A stretch of DNA of 64,000 nt, taken from the NCBI RefSeq assembly GCF_030445035.2, contig NC_080677.1, positions 29,337,513-29,401,512 on the forward strand, written 5' to 3'. This document shows, one piece after another, positions 23,991-59,691 of the stretch. The DNA comes from Dasypus novemcinctus. Taxonomy: Eukaryota > Chordata > Mammalia > Cingulata > Dasypodidae. How positions within the stretch are numbered: position 1 is the first letter of the stretch; the number at the start of each line of letters is the position of its first letter. Made by a program: the position numbers and the translations under genes. The notes below the pieces were generated by a model, which ran no database searches, had not been told where the DNA came from, and saw only the letters and a list, made by a program, of their open reading frames with translations.

Positions 23991-24479
23991 ACAAATTTGA
24001 ATGCCATGAATCAAACCGTAGCATGGAAACACCTTGCCAAAATCAGGCTTCCTGATCTTTTTCTCGTGTTGCAGATGAAGTTTAGATGGCACCTGCCCCT
24101 TCATTCTCTCCACAAACATTTATTGAGGTCTTGTTAGGTGCCAATCTCTATGCTTACGTGCCAGGTAACTCAGGATTTACATTAAAGTCCTTGTTTCATT
24201 GAGCTTACAGTCCAGTGAGCAGAGATGGACATTATAAAACTTGAGGAAAAGAAATAAGGCAAGTAGAGGGAACTGACAGCTCTCTTCCCCCAGTGCGTTA
24301 ACATACCAAGCAAACTAAAAAAACTAAAATCCCTCCCCATCCCCTCTGCCCCAGTATTCCTTCCTCAGAAGTTACTTGAATCCCCAAATAGAAACTCCAA
24401 GGAAAGATTTCCCTTGAAGTGATCAGCCCAGTGCTATTTCTAACATAGAAAGAATTTTAAACATCATGTGCTTTACTGT

Positions 24480-24990
24480 AAAAATTATCATAATTTTTTC
24501 CAAGCGTATACAATTGTAAAGAGAACAGTATAGTGACTAATCTCCTATGTAGCCATCACCCAGATTGAACAATTATTACATAGCCAATCTTATTTTACCT
24601 GAACCCCCACTTTCCCTCCCCAGATGGATTTCTTTCATCTTATTTCATCTGTAAATGTTTCAGTATGTATTTCTAAAAGATACAGAGCTCTTTTTTAGAA
24701 AGACATAACCACAATATCATTATCACATCTAAGAAAATAACAGTGATTACTTAATGTCATCAAATGTCCAATCAGTGTTCACAGTTCTCCAATTGTCTTA
24801 TAAAATTTATTTTTGTAGTTTGTTTAAATCAGGATCCAAATAAGTTCCATTCAGTGCAATTGGTTGATATGTCTCCTAAGTCACTGCGTCTCAATTTTTT
24901 TTCTTGCAGATTTTTGTTATTGTTGAAGAAGCCAGATTTGCCTTATTATAGTCTGGATTTTGCTGATTGCATCCTTGTGTCATTTATATT
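24480..24990 (+). mobile_element. Ancient L1-type 3' UTR fragment
   Basis: Sequence order 'agtgactaatctcctatgtagccatcacccagattgaacaa', 'cacagttctccaattgtc', 'gttgatatgtctcctaagtc' is common in old L1M/HAL1 3' sequences. Orientation and subfamily are not certain; no open frame. Confidence 0.5.
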
Positions 24991-25684
24991 CCCAGTAAAT
25001 TGATAATTAGGTCTAGAAGCTAGATCAGATTCAGTTTGATCCTTAGTTGAAATTTTACTTGTACTTTGGAATGTTTGTCTGATGTACCAGGTGCAAACCA
25101 TTGATGAGTGGGTGAAGAAGCATAGTAGGGATTAGTGCAAACCTGGCATACCCATTGCCAGGGAATAGTAAGAAGAAGGAAAGTGAACATTTATCAAGTA
25201 CCCACAGTATACAGCCACAGGGCTAGGTGCTTTCCATACATTCTTTTACAAACACTGGTGCTCTCATGTATTGGGAATTCCTCCCATTTTCAGGTTCTCA
25301 CAGTTAGTGGATAGAGCTAAGATGTGAACAAGGGTCTGTGTGTCTCTGAAGAGTGTCATTCTCTTGACCCTGCATGCGAGAAGTATAGGATCAAGCGGGG
25401 ACTGTAAATGAGTGCTGTTGACCAGGCATTAGGAAATAAAAGAGAGGGCAATAGCACAAGGGTGGTGATGAGTGGTACTTGTGGCCTCAGTGTCGGGGGA
25501 GTGGAGGGTGCTGTGGCGGGCACAGGCCCTTGGGAGAGGGGGTCCTGGCCTAATTCCAGCCTGGCCGTCATGCAGAAAGTGGGCCTAGTGTTGCCAGATC
25601 TTTTGAGTTTTTAAGGAGACATGTATATGAATTTCTTTGGGAGATTTTAAACTGCTAATTCAGGTTCTTAAAAAAACACAACCT

Positions 25685-25945
25685 AGGCTAACACTCTGGG
25701 TTAAGCCAAACAAATATGAAGCTTGCCACCCCCATCCTACACCAGGCTGCCTCACTCAAGACTTCAACATGGCCTTTACAGGAATCTCCAGCCTGTGGCC
25801 TGCCCTGTGGAATTCAAACTTGGCAGTCCCCACAATCATATGAGCCAATTCCTTACAATAAATCTCTCTCCCAAGCCCTCCCCTACCCCCAAATCCTCTT
25901 TGCTGCTGTTTTCTGGAGAACCCTGACTGATAATATACTACCTAT
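25685..25945 (+). mobile_element. LTR-like or DNA-element remnant
   Basis: Contains 'atgagccaattccttacaataaatctctctc' followed by 'ttttctggagaaccctgactgat', a pairing frequent at the end of an ancient mammalian interspersed repeat. Family not assigned. Confidence 0.4.
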
Positions 25946-27058
25946 CTTTATGTCTTTTATATAAAAAAAGGGTCAGGGCTGAGATGCTAATCCAGGTCGA
26001 CCCCAAAGCCTGTTTCCCTAATACCATCTACATTCTTTCTTCCATTAGTGCCTTATTCAAATAATTGATTATTAGAAGCTAGAATTCACTGTCACTGGAG
26101 TCCTACTGTGTTAGGCTATACTATCTTGAACTTTCACTTGGAACACTTAGTAGAATCCTTATTTCTTTCAGGTAGAGCGAGTTGAGTCTGCGCTAATTTG
26201 TATGACTTTCATCAGCTGTGGTTTACATCCCAATTTTTGGTTAAGTTATTCCTTTAACCAAACACTTCATTTATTCTTTACTGTTTCAATAGCAGATAGG
26301 CAAACAAAAATTTAATTATAAATATCATTTGTCCTATTTTCAGATCAATAGGAATGTCAGTCGTTTTAAAAATGAATTTGTCAGTAAGCAAAATAAAATA
26401 CTTTCTTCTTCGCCTTTCTGGAAGGTGATAATCCACAGACATTGAATTTAAACTGACCCATTCTCCTTCATAAAGCAGCATACTAGCTGGACATTTGGGT
26501 TTCATTTCTTTTTTCCAAGTAAAGGCACTTTGTCACAGTTATTTGAGAGACAGTTTATAAGTCTATAGTTTATATAGACAGTAATTTTCTTCCTCTCAGG
26601 TAACTCAAGTCATTCATAATACAATATAAGGCTACTGATGAGGGACATTGTAGCCTCATTGAGCTAAAGTGGCAGGACTGTTTGGCAGCCAGGGAAAGAA
26701 AGCTCCTGCCCTGGCTCAGAGCATAAATACCCTTCAATAACTACACACTGAACTTGAAGACAAAGACCTTTTCTCCCAGGCAGCTTCCTCCCTCCTTGTC
26801 TAGACATTCTGCAAGCGGTTTCCTAGTTACAGAAGTTCAGTACTCCATCCCCACGAGACTTAACTCTAGCCTCCTGTCACCACCCCAGGGCGGGGAATGC
26901 TGGTAGTTCCTGCTCCTTTAGCGAGACCCCAGAGAAGTAGTTATATCTTGTTCTCAGCAGGATGCCATGAGTCCTAAAAGAATTTTGATAAGGACAATGG
27001 TGGTTAGAAATTGAGCTTAGAGATAATTCAGCACAGTTGTTGACAGAATATCTAAAGA

Positions 27059-27247
27059 TCTGCTGTTCAATACAGTGGCCTCTAGCATACGAGGCTATTC
27101 AAATTTAAATGAATTAAAAACTCAGTTTCTCTGTCACTTGAGCCACATTTCTAGTACTCAGTGGCCTCATGTACTCTTGGCTCCTGTATTGGAGAGTACA
27201 AATATAAAATATTTCCATTATCTCTATTTATTATTGAACAGCACCAG
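27059..27247 (+). mobile_element. hAT-like MITE, internally deleted
   Basis: Left end 'ctgttcaatacagtggcc', interior 'caaatttaaatgaattaaaaactcag', right end 'tattattgaacagcac'. The ends are imperfect inverted repeats around CTGTTCAATA. Same family as 31.15 kb. Confidence 0.6.
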
Positions 27248-27408
27248 TCTAAAGGAAAACTGGTGACCTTTACTGAGAATGGACAAGAGGCAGGGGTTGT
27301 GGGAAAATAAGCACCAGATACTTTTTAAATACTTTTTCACAACATACCAGTTATTAAATCATCTGAATCCTTTTGTCCACCACAAAGGTGATACCAGCTT
27401 TGTGATTT

Positions 27409-28026
27409 TTTTAAGGAGGTACCAGGAACCCGGGACCTTGTACATGGGAGGCAGGTGCTCAGTCACTGAGCTTTATCCACTCCCCAATGAGACTTGGTTT
27501 TTTTTTTTTAAAGTTTTATTTTTTATTTATTTCTCTTCTCTCTGCGCCGCCCCTCCCCCGCCCCCGGCAGTTGTCTGCAATCTGTGTCCATTCGCTGTGT
27601 GTTCTTCTGTGTCTGCTTGTGTCAGCAGCACCGGGAATCTGTGTTTCTTTTTGTTGCATCATCTTGTTGTGTCAGCTCTCCATGTGTGCGGCCCCATTCT
27701 TGGGCAGGCTGCACTTTCTTTGGCGCTGGGCGGCTCTCCTCACGGGGCGCACTCCTTGCGCGTGGGGCTTCCCTACGTGGGGGACACCCCTGCATGGCCT
27801 GGCACTCCTTGCGTGCATCAGCACTGCGCATGTGCCAGCTGCACACCGGTCAAGGAGGCGGTGGGTTTGAACCTCGGACCTCCCATGTGGTAGGCGCACG
27901 CCCTATCCATTGGGCCAAGTCCGCTTCCCTGTTTTGTTTTCTGTTTTTAGAAGGTACCGGGGATTGAACCTGGGACCTTGTACATGGGAAGCAGGTGCTC
28001 AACCACTTGAACTATATCCACTCCCC
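27409..28026 (-). mobile_element. Cluster of three antisense DAS-type SINEs
   Basis: A tRNA-like module (about 27,409-27,485, ending 'atccactcccc'), a full DAS-III copy (27,499-27,932, head ending 'gggccaagtccgcttccc') and a second tRNA-like module (about 27,945-28,026, again ending 'atccactccccc') lie side by side, all reversed. The two outer modules share 'gggaccttgtacatggga'. The central copy probably inserted between or into the T-rich tail of the right-hand one. No target duplication could be defined. Confidence 0.88.
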
Positions 28027-29619
28027 CAAGATGTTTTAATATTTACAAGTTGCATCCTATGCCAACCTCCAGAGTTTTAACATTCCTCTTCTCCAGTGGC
28101 ATGCCACGTTTAAAATAATTCCACTTTGAGAATTTAGAGAACATAGTTGTACAAATATACAGACTACAGGGAAATGTACTTTAAAATATTCACAAGTACT
28201 TTTTAGGAAATGCCTGTCAAGTTTAAATTGGAGTGTTTTATTAATTGGAACTGTTAGTTTATTGCCAACTCATTGCAAGAATCCTATTTGGTATTTACCA
28301 CAAAGCAGCCTTATTCAGCAGACCTACCCTTTAAGCCTGCTGTTTTTAAAGTTTTTGCTTGAGACCAACAGTAAGAAATATGTATTTCAACCCACTACAT
28401 AATTTACTTGTGTGTGTGTGTATATATATAAAATACATATACCTGAATTTAAAATTAAAGTTTATTTTAATAGCACTTACCCTTGTTGTGTGAGATGCAT
28501 ATATTTTTTTCTAAAATGCTTAAAAAAAAAAAAATGCTGTGCTGATTCTACTCACTAAATTGGCCACCACATGCAGTTTGAAAAACACTGATTTAGACAG
28601 CCCAAGTTCAGTTTCAGGCCATAGATAACAGGGCTGCTCCCATCTCCTGGTCCCCATGGCTCAGAAGACAGATTCAGAATTGTTCCACAAAGCAAGCAAG
28701 TTAAAAAGAAAAGAAGAGGCTATCAATCGTGGCTCTATTTCTGGATATGTACCCTTTACCTATTTTAATGCTGGTTTTTAAGTAGAGTGTAGTTATGATA
28801 GAAAACCCATTATCAAATGGTCATACTCCATTTTTCAAAGCTTAATATAAATGGTTAAAAAATTTGTTTCCTGCTACATATTTTCTATTAGCATGTGTGA
28901 CTGGAAGTTCTTTGAAATTCAGTTTTATTTTTCTTGGTGAAGGAGAGTGTAAGATCTCATAATGCTAAATAAAATTATAAAGGGAAAAAGGAAAAAAATT
29001 AAAGTGAGTTTCATGTGACAGGCATTAATAATTTAAGAGTCTATAAAAATTAGTAAACAAAGATTTCAAAATGCATGTTTAGTCATATAGTATGTAGATG
29101 ATTTACCTTGTCAGATTTTTTTTTAGTATGCATTCTAGTAAGTTAACCAGTATTTTGACAAATGAAAGGAACAGAACTGAGTTTCGCAGAATCACTTTGA
29201 GCAATATTTCATCCCAGGTCACGAGAGAATTGTCTTCCTTATTGGCCAGCTTTTCTTTTCCCATTAAGTAGACAATTATGGGAGGCCCATTCATTTTTTT
29301 GTGTGAATTAAGGAAAATTTGTATATTCCTTGAGTAACTCTAAATTTGACAGACTGTAAAAAAAAGTTTTAAAAGTTATCAGAGAATAACTTTAACAAAG
29401 CTGAATAAAAAGTTTAATTTCATCTCTAACTCAAATAAGCATTTGCCATGTTTGAAATTTTAGTAGTTTTGAAATAAAAGCAGAGTCATATTTTTTCTTT
29501 AAAATAAAATTCCTAAATAGGTAATCTCTACAGGTTTTTAAAAAAATCATTTTTATGATTATATAAACATAAATACTTGTAAAAACATTTGAAATAAAAG
29601 AAAACTGAGCATACAGAAA

Positions 29620-29950
29620 AAATTCAGTCCAGTGCTTACACTTAATAATTTGGGCATATTTCCTTCCAATCTTTTTTTCTGTGCATATTTTTACATTTTT
29701 AAGATTGTTTATGTTGGATTCTATTTTCCCTTGTAAAATCATTTTGTATGTATTTTTCTATTCAATTAAAAACTCTTTACAAACAGATTCTTGGTGGTTT
29801 AGAGTATTCCACCATATGGATGTTGTATACATATTTGTTTCTCTGATGCTGGTTTCAGTCAATTTTTCACCCATATAAATACTGCTGTGATGAACACTTT
29901 TGCGTATAAATCTTTATCCATCTTTAGGGGTAGATACATGAAATGGATAT
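29620..29950 (-). mobile_element. L1 3' region, antisense fragment
   Basis: Reads as reverse-complement L1: 'attccaccatatggatgttgt', 'cccatataaatactgctgtgatgaac'. Very AT-rich and diverged. Confidence 0.55.
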
Positions 29951-31151
29951 AATTACTTATCCATCTCCCCCCATCTATTGCCTTCTAATCCTATCACAGC
30001 CAACTTCTTTGAAAAGTGTTTATATGCATTGTCTCCATTTCCTACCTAAAACATGGGGTGAAAGTTTTCAGGGGTTTTGGTATTTATCGCGAGATGAGCA
30101 GTTAGATCTTTGATGTGGCCTTCTAGGCCCAACGAGGACTGCTTACCTACCTACTGCCCTTCCAGCTTCATCTTATCTCTCTGGTGGCAGTGGCACTGGC
30201 TTTTTAATTCACTGGCTAGCTTATTTATCCTTTCTCCAGCCTAGAGCCTTGTACCTGTATGTTCTCTCTCTAGAATAGTCTCATGACCCCATTTTGGCTC
30301 ACTTCTTTTTCATCTTTTATCTCTCTCCAGAGGTTTGATGGTGAGGTAAGGGATAACTCTTGGAAGAGATATGCCTATGAGGAGTGAGAGATGGAAGGTG
30401 GTAGCTGGAAGGGAAGGAGGATGAGGCTTGTTGATTTTTTTAATGGGAAAAAAGTCTGAGCTGAAGATCTAGAGGAGGAGTTTGAATGCATCCGTAAGGC
30501 AGAGAAGGGAAAACCAGTGGGTGTCCTTCCTGAGATGGGAGAGGGTGGGATCTAAATCACATGTGGAAAACAGGTAGGCCCTAGCTGGGAAGGTTAGCCC
30601 CTCTGGTAATGGGACAGGATGGTGCTGAGAAATTATTTTGTAGGGTTGTAATTTGAGTGCCCGACTCATCGATTTTAGCTGCTTTGTGGGTCAAGAGGTG
30701 AACCATCTGCTTAGAGGAGATGGATGGAGAGTTGAAGAAAAGTGAAGGTATCAAAAATTCATTTAGGAGATGGAGAGTGGGGTTGACAGGAGGCATATGG
30801 AAAGATTTCCAGGGAGACATGAGGGCTACTTTCATGGTGCATTCAGAGTTAGGGTTATGAGATTCATTCCAGGAGAAATGTAACTGACATCCAGGGCTTG
30901 ATCACTTTCGGTTTTTGCAGAAAAGAATTTACTTAAACTAAGCCAGCCTAGTGACTCCAATAGCTGCTTCTTAATGTTTTTCTTTAGTCTTTCAGAAGAG
31001 ACCTCCTTATTTTTGCTAACTCAATTTATATGGATGATGGTACATTTTGTCATTAGAGAAAAGGGAGGAACTCACAAATAACTACTTCTGGGATCTTTGG
31101 AAGTCTTAATAAGAAAATCTGTACTTCTGGGTTCATTTGGAAAGCTCAAAT

Positions 31152-31347
31152 GCTACCCTGTCCAATAGGATTCCTACTAGCTACATGTGGCTGTTTAAAT
31201 TTAAATGACTATCAGATAAAATTAAAAATTCAGTTCCATAGTCATCCTAGCCATATTCCAATAACCATTTATGGCTAGTGGTCCCCATATTAGACAGTGG
31301 AGATGGTACATTTCCATCATCATAGAAAATTCTTTTGGACAGCACTG
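31152..31347 (+). mobile_element. hAT-like MITE, nearly complete
   Basis: Begins 'ctaccctgtccaatagg', has 'gctacatgtggctgtttaaatttaaatg' and 'ttatggctagtggtcc', and ends 'ttttggacagcactg', the inverted counterpart of the left end. Matches a widespread mammalian hAT-Charlie-type family; the formal name is not assigned. Confidence 0.75.
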
Positions 31348-32524
31348 CTCTAGAAAGTAGAAAGGCATCCAGCTCAGTCATCTTGGAGACTGATCAGTGT
31401 GTAGAATGGTGATCCAGGAAAATTAAATGGACAATTATTGTTGGCTAGTTTACTACTGATTGTGATGCAGTTTGCTGGTTTGTCTAGCTTTATTATTTAT
31501 TTTTCAAGTATTGGAATTCTGCTCCCTTTTGGCATCCCCACTTATCCACAGATTCAATTGAAAATCCATCTACCAGAGGCCACATCCCCTGGGCTTCTGC
31601 TGCCCACATCCCTACGTCCTCGTCATAGTCAAGGGACCCAAATGACCTGCTGACCACACAGATTCCCTGACAGAAGAAGCCTCTGTGGGTTTTAGTTACT
31701 TTCTACAGATGCATCTCTTACATGCAAGGCCTGTGGATTCCTACCGTTTTCAAGGATCACATCAGAGTATGGTTTGGCTCAGAGCTGAGACACCAGTGCT
31801 TCTGAGAACTCTAGAGTAGGAGGGGGGAAGGCATGTGACACACGAGGCATAAAAACACAGGTAAAAGTGTCCCTTCCCGTCCTAGCTCCTGGGGCTTGTT
31901 CTGTTCGCCTCTGCAATCAGTTTCTTCCAGCCCCAAATTCTGAGAAACCTTAAGAAAGGTTTTATCTTATAATTAGTCTCAGTCTTTCTTGCGCACACAG
32001 ATTTTGCATCTCTTTGTTCTCTCTACTCCCACATCTCAACACTAATGCAGATTTGTGAAAATGGGGAAGGTGAAGGAGAGAAATAACTGGAATGTCTTTA
32101 TATTCCTGGTTTATCTTTTTACAGAAGGGAGAGGGAATATTTTACTGAGGTTAGGAAAGAATGATTTTCAGTGTTGGGTGGGTACCCCCCACCTTCCCTG
32201 CTCTGCAGGGGAGAACTCGGACTGCCCAAGGTATGCATGTGCAGACTAACCTGATGTGACCTGGATGTCGAAATAGCAACATGGCTCTTCACAATGACAT
32301 TTCCAAACTTGGAATATTGTGGTTCTGCAGCTTGATGACTGCTCCAGTTATAAACGAAGCTAAGTTGGTTTTGACTGGCTTGCTCAACAGAAATCTTGCG
32401 ATACTGCTCTGTTTTAACTGTCAAAACCCCAATAAAGTATCGTATGCTTTTGTAGCCTCCAAAGTTTGCAAAATACATACTCAAGCATCATCTTATTTCT
32501 AAAGCTGTGGGCTGGGGCAGAATA

Positions 32525-32640
32525 TTTAGTGAAAAAGAAATCTAGGCTAGAGAGGTAAAGTGACTTTCTCAAGGTTACATAGCTAGTAGGTTGGTGGGGC
32601 TGGTGTTTAAAGTCTAGTGTGCTTCTGAGCACATTGCTTT
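32525..32640 (-). mobile_element. MIR SINE fragment
   Basis: Reverse MIR core: 'gagaggtaaagtgactttctcaaggttacatagctagtagg'-type sequence followed by 'gtgtttaaagtctagtgtgc'. Confidence 0.65.
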
Positions 32641-33039
32641 TCTTTCCTCTTGTATTTGGGGCTCATAAAACTCCTTTAAGTTGGATAATTAATGGCACAG
32701 TACAATAATTCGCTCAACAGATAAAGTGTACTGAGTACCGTGGGAGAAAGAGCTACTCTAGTTGGCTGGCATAGGTCTTGTCTGCAGGGAACTTTCTTTG
32801 AAACAACTGAAGAAGTACATCTGCAAGCATAATATCCTAGAACAAACGATGCATTAGTGTTTCTGTTTGCTGAATAAATGGCAGAGTCCTTTCTAGAAAC
32901 CTTCCTCAAAAGAAAAGGATTTTGAATCAGATACTGAAGGATATGCACAGCCTAGAGGAAGAGCATCCTAGCCAGGTCCAGAGGTATGGTAGTGAGAAAA
33001 GAAAACTATAGAGAGGTAGCTTCAGTTTGGTAGAATATT

Positions 33040-34180
33040 AAGAAACAAGAAAACGATATTTGTTCGTTATTTATTGAAAAATCTGCAGCAAAAGACACCG
33101 TGTAATGCCAAGTTTAAATGGTGTGCAGAGAGGTATGGTCCCTGCCTTCATATTGCTTAGAGTTTGGAGTTGGTAAAAAAATAACTACACAAATATTTCA
33201 GATTGTGATTGTTGCTATAAAGGAAGAGGACAGGATGCTATGAGAGTATATAGAAAATGGACATAAATTAGAGCAGGTGTTCTTAACCAGGGGTCTGCGA
33301 GATTGAATTGAAATTCAAAAAAACAGTATTCTTGTGGGGATGTGTTGGTGTGGGTGTGATATATTTATTAAATAATACACAGTATAGTATAGACTTAGTA
33401 AGGGGGCCATGGTTTTCACCTGACTGGCAAAGAGGTCTGTGGAACAAAAAAGGAGCGACATTCACATCTAAATGTTAAAGAGCAGGAGTTAATTAGGCAA
33501 ATGGTTTTGGTGTATGGAAGAGGGGAAGGGGTGCCCAGGGAAGAGAGTGCAGCATGTGCAAAAGCCCTGGGAGTATTAGAAGCACTAGAAAAAGGCCAGT
33601 GAGCTGGGCATGTGGTGGGAGATGAGAGAAAAGAGCTTGATCACAGAGCCAAAGAGGTCAGGTTACAGATTTTAGTCTTTATACTAAGAAAACCACCAAA
33701 GGATTTCAAGTAGGGGGTGACATGATCAGCTCTTCCTCTTAAAAAGATCATTTTGGCTGCAACATGGAGAATGTTTGGGAGGAGGGGATGATAAAGGTTA
33801 TGGGGCAACATCTTAGGAAGCTACTGCAGTGATCCAAGCTAGGAGTGATGGTGGCTTGGCCCAGAGCGGTGGTAATGGAGATGGAGAGTAGATAAAAACT
33901 TAGGAGGTGGAATCTACAGGACCTGGTGACATGTTAGGTGGTGGAGAAACAGGTGGTAAGGATAGTTGCTGAGTCCGGGTTTCTCCACTGGGATGGATGG
34001 TAGAGCTGGCCACTGAGTCAGGAAGGTTCCCTTCCTGAAACTGGAAGGGACTCAGTTTGGCAATGAAGATGATGAAATCAGCTTTGGATATCAGGTAGGC
34101 AGATGGATCTATGGGTTGGAAGCTCAATGGGAGAGCTGGGTTAGAATTAAATGTGAAGGTGATTGGCACATTATTGGACA
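33040..34180 (+). mobile_element. L2 LINE 3' region, interrupted
   Basis: Phrases characteristic of the L2 3' end occur in order: 'ggtccctgccttcatattgc', 'aagccctgggagtattaga', 'gggggtgacatgatcagctc', 'agatcattttggctgcaaca' and 'gatggtggcttggcccagag'. A hAT-like element at 33,274-33,455 is inserted within it. Degenerate, no open frame. Confidence 0.6.
33274..33457 (+). mobile_element. hAT-like MITE, copy 1
   Basis: Very similar across its length to the copy at 44.96 kb: 'ttcttaaccaggggtct', 'cttgtggggatgtgttggtg', 'tttattaaataatacacagt', 'ttttcacctgactggcaa' and 'aacaaaaaagg'. The left end fits a CAGNGGTTCTTAACC hAT terminus; the right terminal repeat is lost. Confidence 0.75.
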
Positions 34181-34834
34181 TACATGAGTTTTCCTAAAGA
34201 GAAAGAGTATTAAATGAAAAAAGAAGGATCACACAGTGAGGACACTTCCTGGCCAGGTTAAAGAGGATAAGCCAGTTCAGGTGCAGCCAGGGAGGTGGGA
34301 GAAGAACCAAGAGATGCTTGAGTGTTTTGTCATTAAGGCAGAGTAGAAATAAAATGGTATCTTTCAGTTTATTTTTAGACCTGTTTCCCCATCACCACCC
34401 CAAAATCAATTAAGCGGGAGCCATGAATCTCTAGTTCCAAGCACTGTGTAAGTGCACTGTTTTTGTTTTACAAGGTATATTTATATATTTTTCTATTACT
34501 GTGACAGATTGCAGTGTGTGTGTTTTCTGCTTGGAACGATAACCTTTTTTCCTTTCTCCTATGTCACTGCACTTTTGGCTGCCTCTACGGTTTGTTGCAA
34601 ATCTGAGCTCATTTAATCCCACAAAGTACTAAACAATCTCTGGTCTCGGGGGCTCTGTAATTCTACTGTAGGCGCCCCACCTTCATTTGCCAGCTGGGAT
34701 CTCTTAATGAGCGAGCTGCACATAGTTCAATACTAAAATTATTTTAGCTGGTGAAATATGCTTGAAGAACCTGTGGTTGGAATCGTTCCATGCTAGGCCT
34801 GCTTCCATTCTGTTGCTGGCATTCTCTTTGCAGG

Positions 34835-58199
<23,365 letters not shown>

Positions 58200-58394
58200 T
58201 GAGTCACAGTCAAGTAGGCAGGAAGAGATGCTTCCCTGAAAACTCGTTCAACCAGCTTATGCCAAGTTCCTCACCACGCCCTCCTCTCATATAGCAGAGT
58301 CTCCTCTCTGCCTCAGCATGAGCAGTGTAGAACAGGGAGCTTTGGCTGGGGGAAATTCTTAGCTTTAGTCACATAGTAGTCACAATCATGGAAT

Positions 58395-59115
58395 AAAATT
58401 GTTTTAAATTCAACAAATATTTATTGAGTACGTATCATGGGCAGGCATTGGGATGCAAAGATGAACAAGACAGTGAAGCAGAGAGAGACAGGAATGCCCA
58501 AGACTTATCAAAATGACCAATTTCTCTGAGACAGAGGACAGAATGGCCCAGAGACAATATCGATGGAAGCCACATTAAATGTACTGTGCATACATTAAGT
58601 GTAAGACACTGTGTTCTGGGGGGTTGCTTTCTTTCCATGTGTGTTGGCAAAGAGGCAGTATTGCATGGTGATTAAGAACACAGCTTCTACAATAAATGAC
58701 TAAGATTTGCAATCCTACCCCTGTCAGGTAGTGGCTGCCTGACTATTAAATTCACTATAAGCTATTCTTAATTTTCCACTCACTGTTTTATCCCTTCACA
58801 GAGACTTATTGAGCTCACTGGACAGTAGGGTCATGGTTTCTGTCCCCAAGGAGGTCACAGTCTAAGAGGGGAGATTTCTGAATAGCAAATAACTTGGTAA
58901 TTACAGCAAGAGAGGCATGTACAAGATAAGAGGAGGCATGAAGGAGATGGTAAGGAGAAAGCATCACAGAGGGGGAAAGAAAACCTTGAGCTGGACTTTG
59001 GGAACAGTAAGAGCTTGTTAGATACAAAAAAAAAGGGCAGGAATAACGCGCTAGGCATAGAGAACAGTATATGCAAAGGCACAGAGGCATCAAGCAGCCT
59101 GGCAGAGTTACACCT
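58395..59115 (+). mobile_element. L2 LINE 3' fragments with a MIR piece between
   Basis: 'caacaaatatttattgagtacgtatc' and 'gcattgggatgcaaagatgaac' at the left, 'ccaaggaggtcacagtctaagagg' and 'gcaaaggcacagaggcatc' at the right are L2 3' landmarks. 58,650-58,790 resembles MIR ('attgcatggtgattaagaacacagc'). Confidence 0.6.
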
Positions 59116-59604
59116 GTGCGTCTCCTTGTAGATGAGGCTGGTGACGGGGTTTCCGTCTGTCCTGCACACCCCTGCCCCTCCACTAAATAAGCCTCCGCTG
59201 GCCTCCAGCAGTGACGCTCAGCCGCTCGGCAGAGTTCCAGCCAATTTCTCAGGATGCTCCTCTTTGACCTCCTAGCTCTGATTCCATGGTTCCATGGCTC
59301 CATGGCCCCAAAGCCCACATACTTTTTGGCCCTTCATATTTGGGTCTCATCCTTCCTCCCTCTGGTGTCTGGGCCTCCCCTCCTTACGGACTTTGTCCTA
59401 GCGTGCTGTCCTAACTGCTCATGGCGCAGGAGCCTGGTCTGAGGATTCTCACCTGGGGACATTTGGAGCCTCACTTGGTGGAGCCTTGACTGCACTGCCA
59501 AGGCATTTGGATATTGTTCTTTAGGAAACAGGAGCCTTTGAGGAGTAGGTTGAACTGAGGAATGACCATACCAAGCCTACTGGCCCTCATGCCTCATACC
59601 TGTT

Positions 59605-59691
59605 CTATTTTTTTTAGGAGGTACCGGGAATTGAACCCAGGATCTTGTATCTGTGAAGCAGGCACTCAACCACTGAGCTACACCTGCTCCC
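59605..59691 (-). mobile_element. DAS-type SINE monomer
   Basis: Reversed tRNA-Ala-like module: short T tail, 'gtaccgggaattgaaccca', 'gcaggcactcaaccactgagc' and terminal 'acctgctcccc'. The B box is one base from consensus when read on the minus strand. Confidence 0.85.

Larger units (their letters stand above)
11891..34833 (+). other. SCRN1: SCRN1 intron 1 (22.9 kb)
   Basis: Bounded by GTGAGA at 11,891 and the TTTGCAG acceptor at 34,833. It holds most of the window's DAS SINEs, nearly all antisense to the gene, antisense L1 3' fragments, hAT-like and MIR/L2 remnants, and the GT-rich minisatellite. Stretches 13.2-14.9, 19.0-19.9, 20.1-21.1, 21.6-23.0, 25.9-27.0 and 28.1-29.6 kb show nothing I can name. 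No convincing alternative coding exon was found. Confidence 0.85.

Noticed and set aside
34790..34834. An in-frame upstream ATG for SCRN1
   Set aside because: It lies in the intron before the TTTGCAG acceptor and its residues do not match secernin-1.
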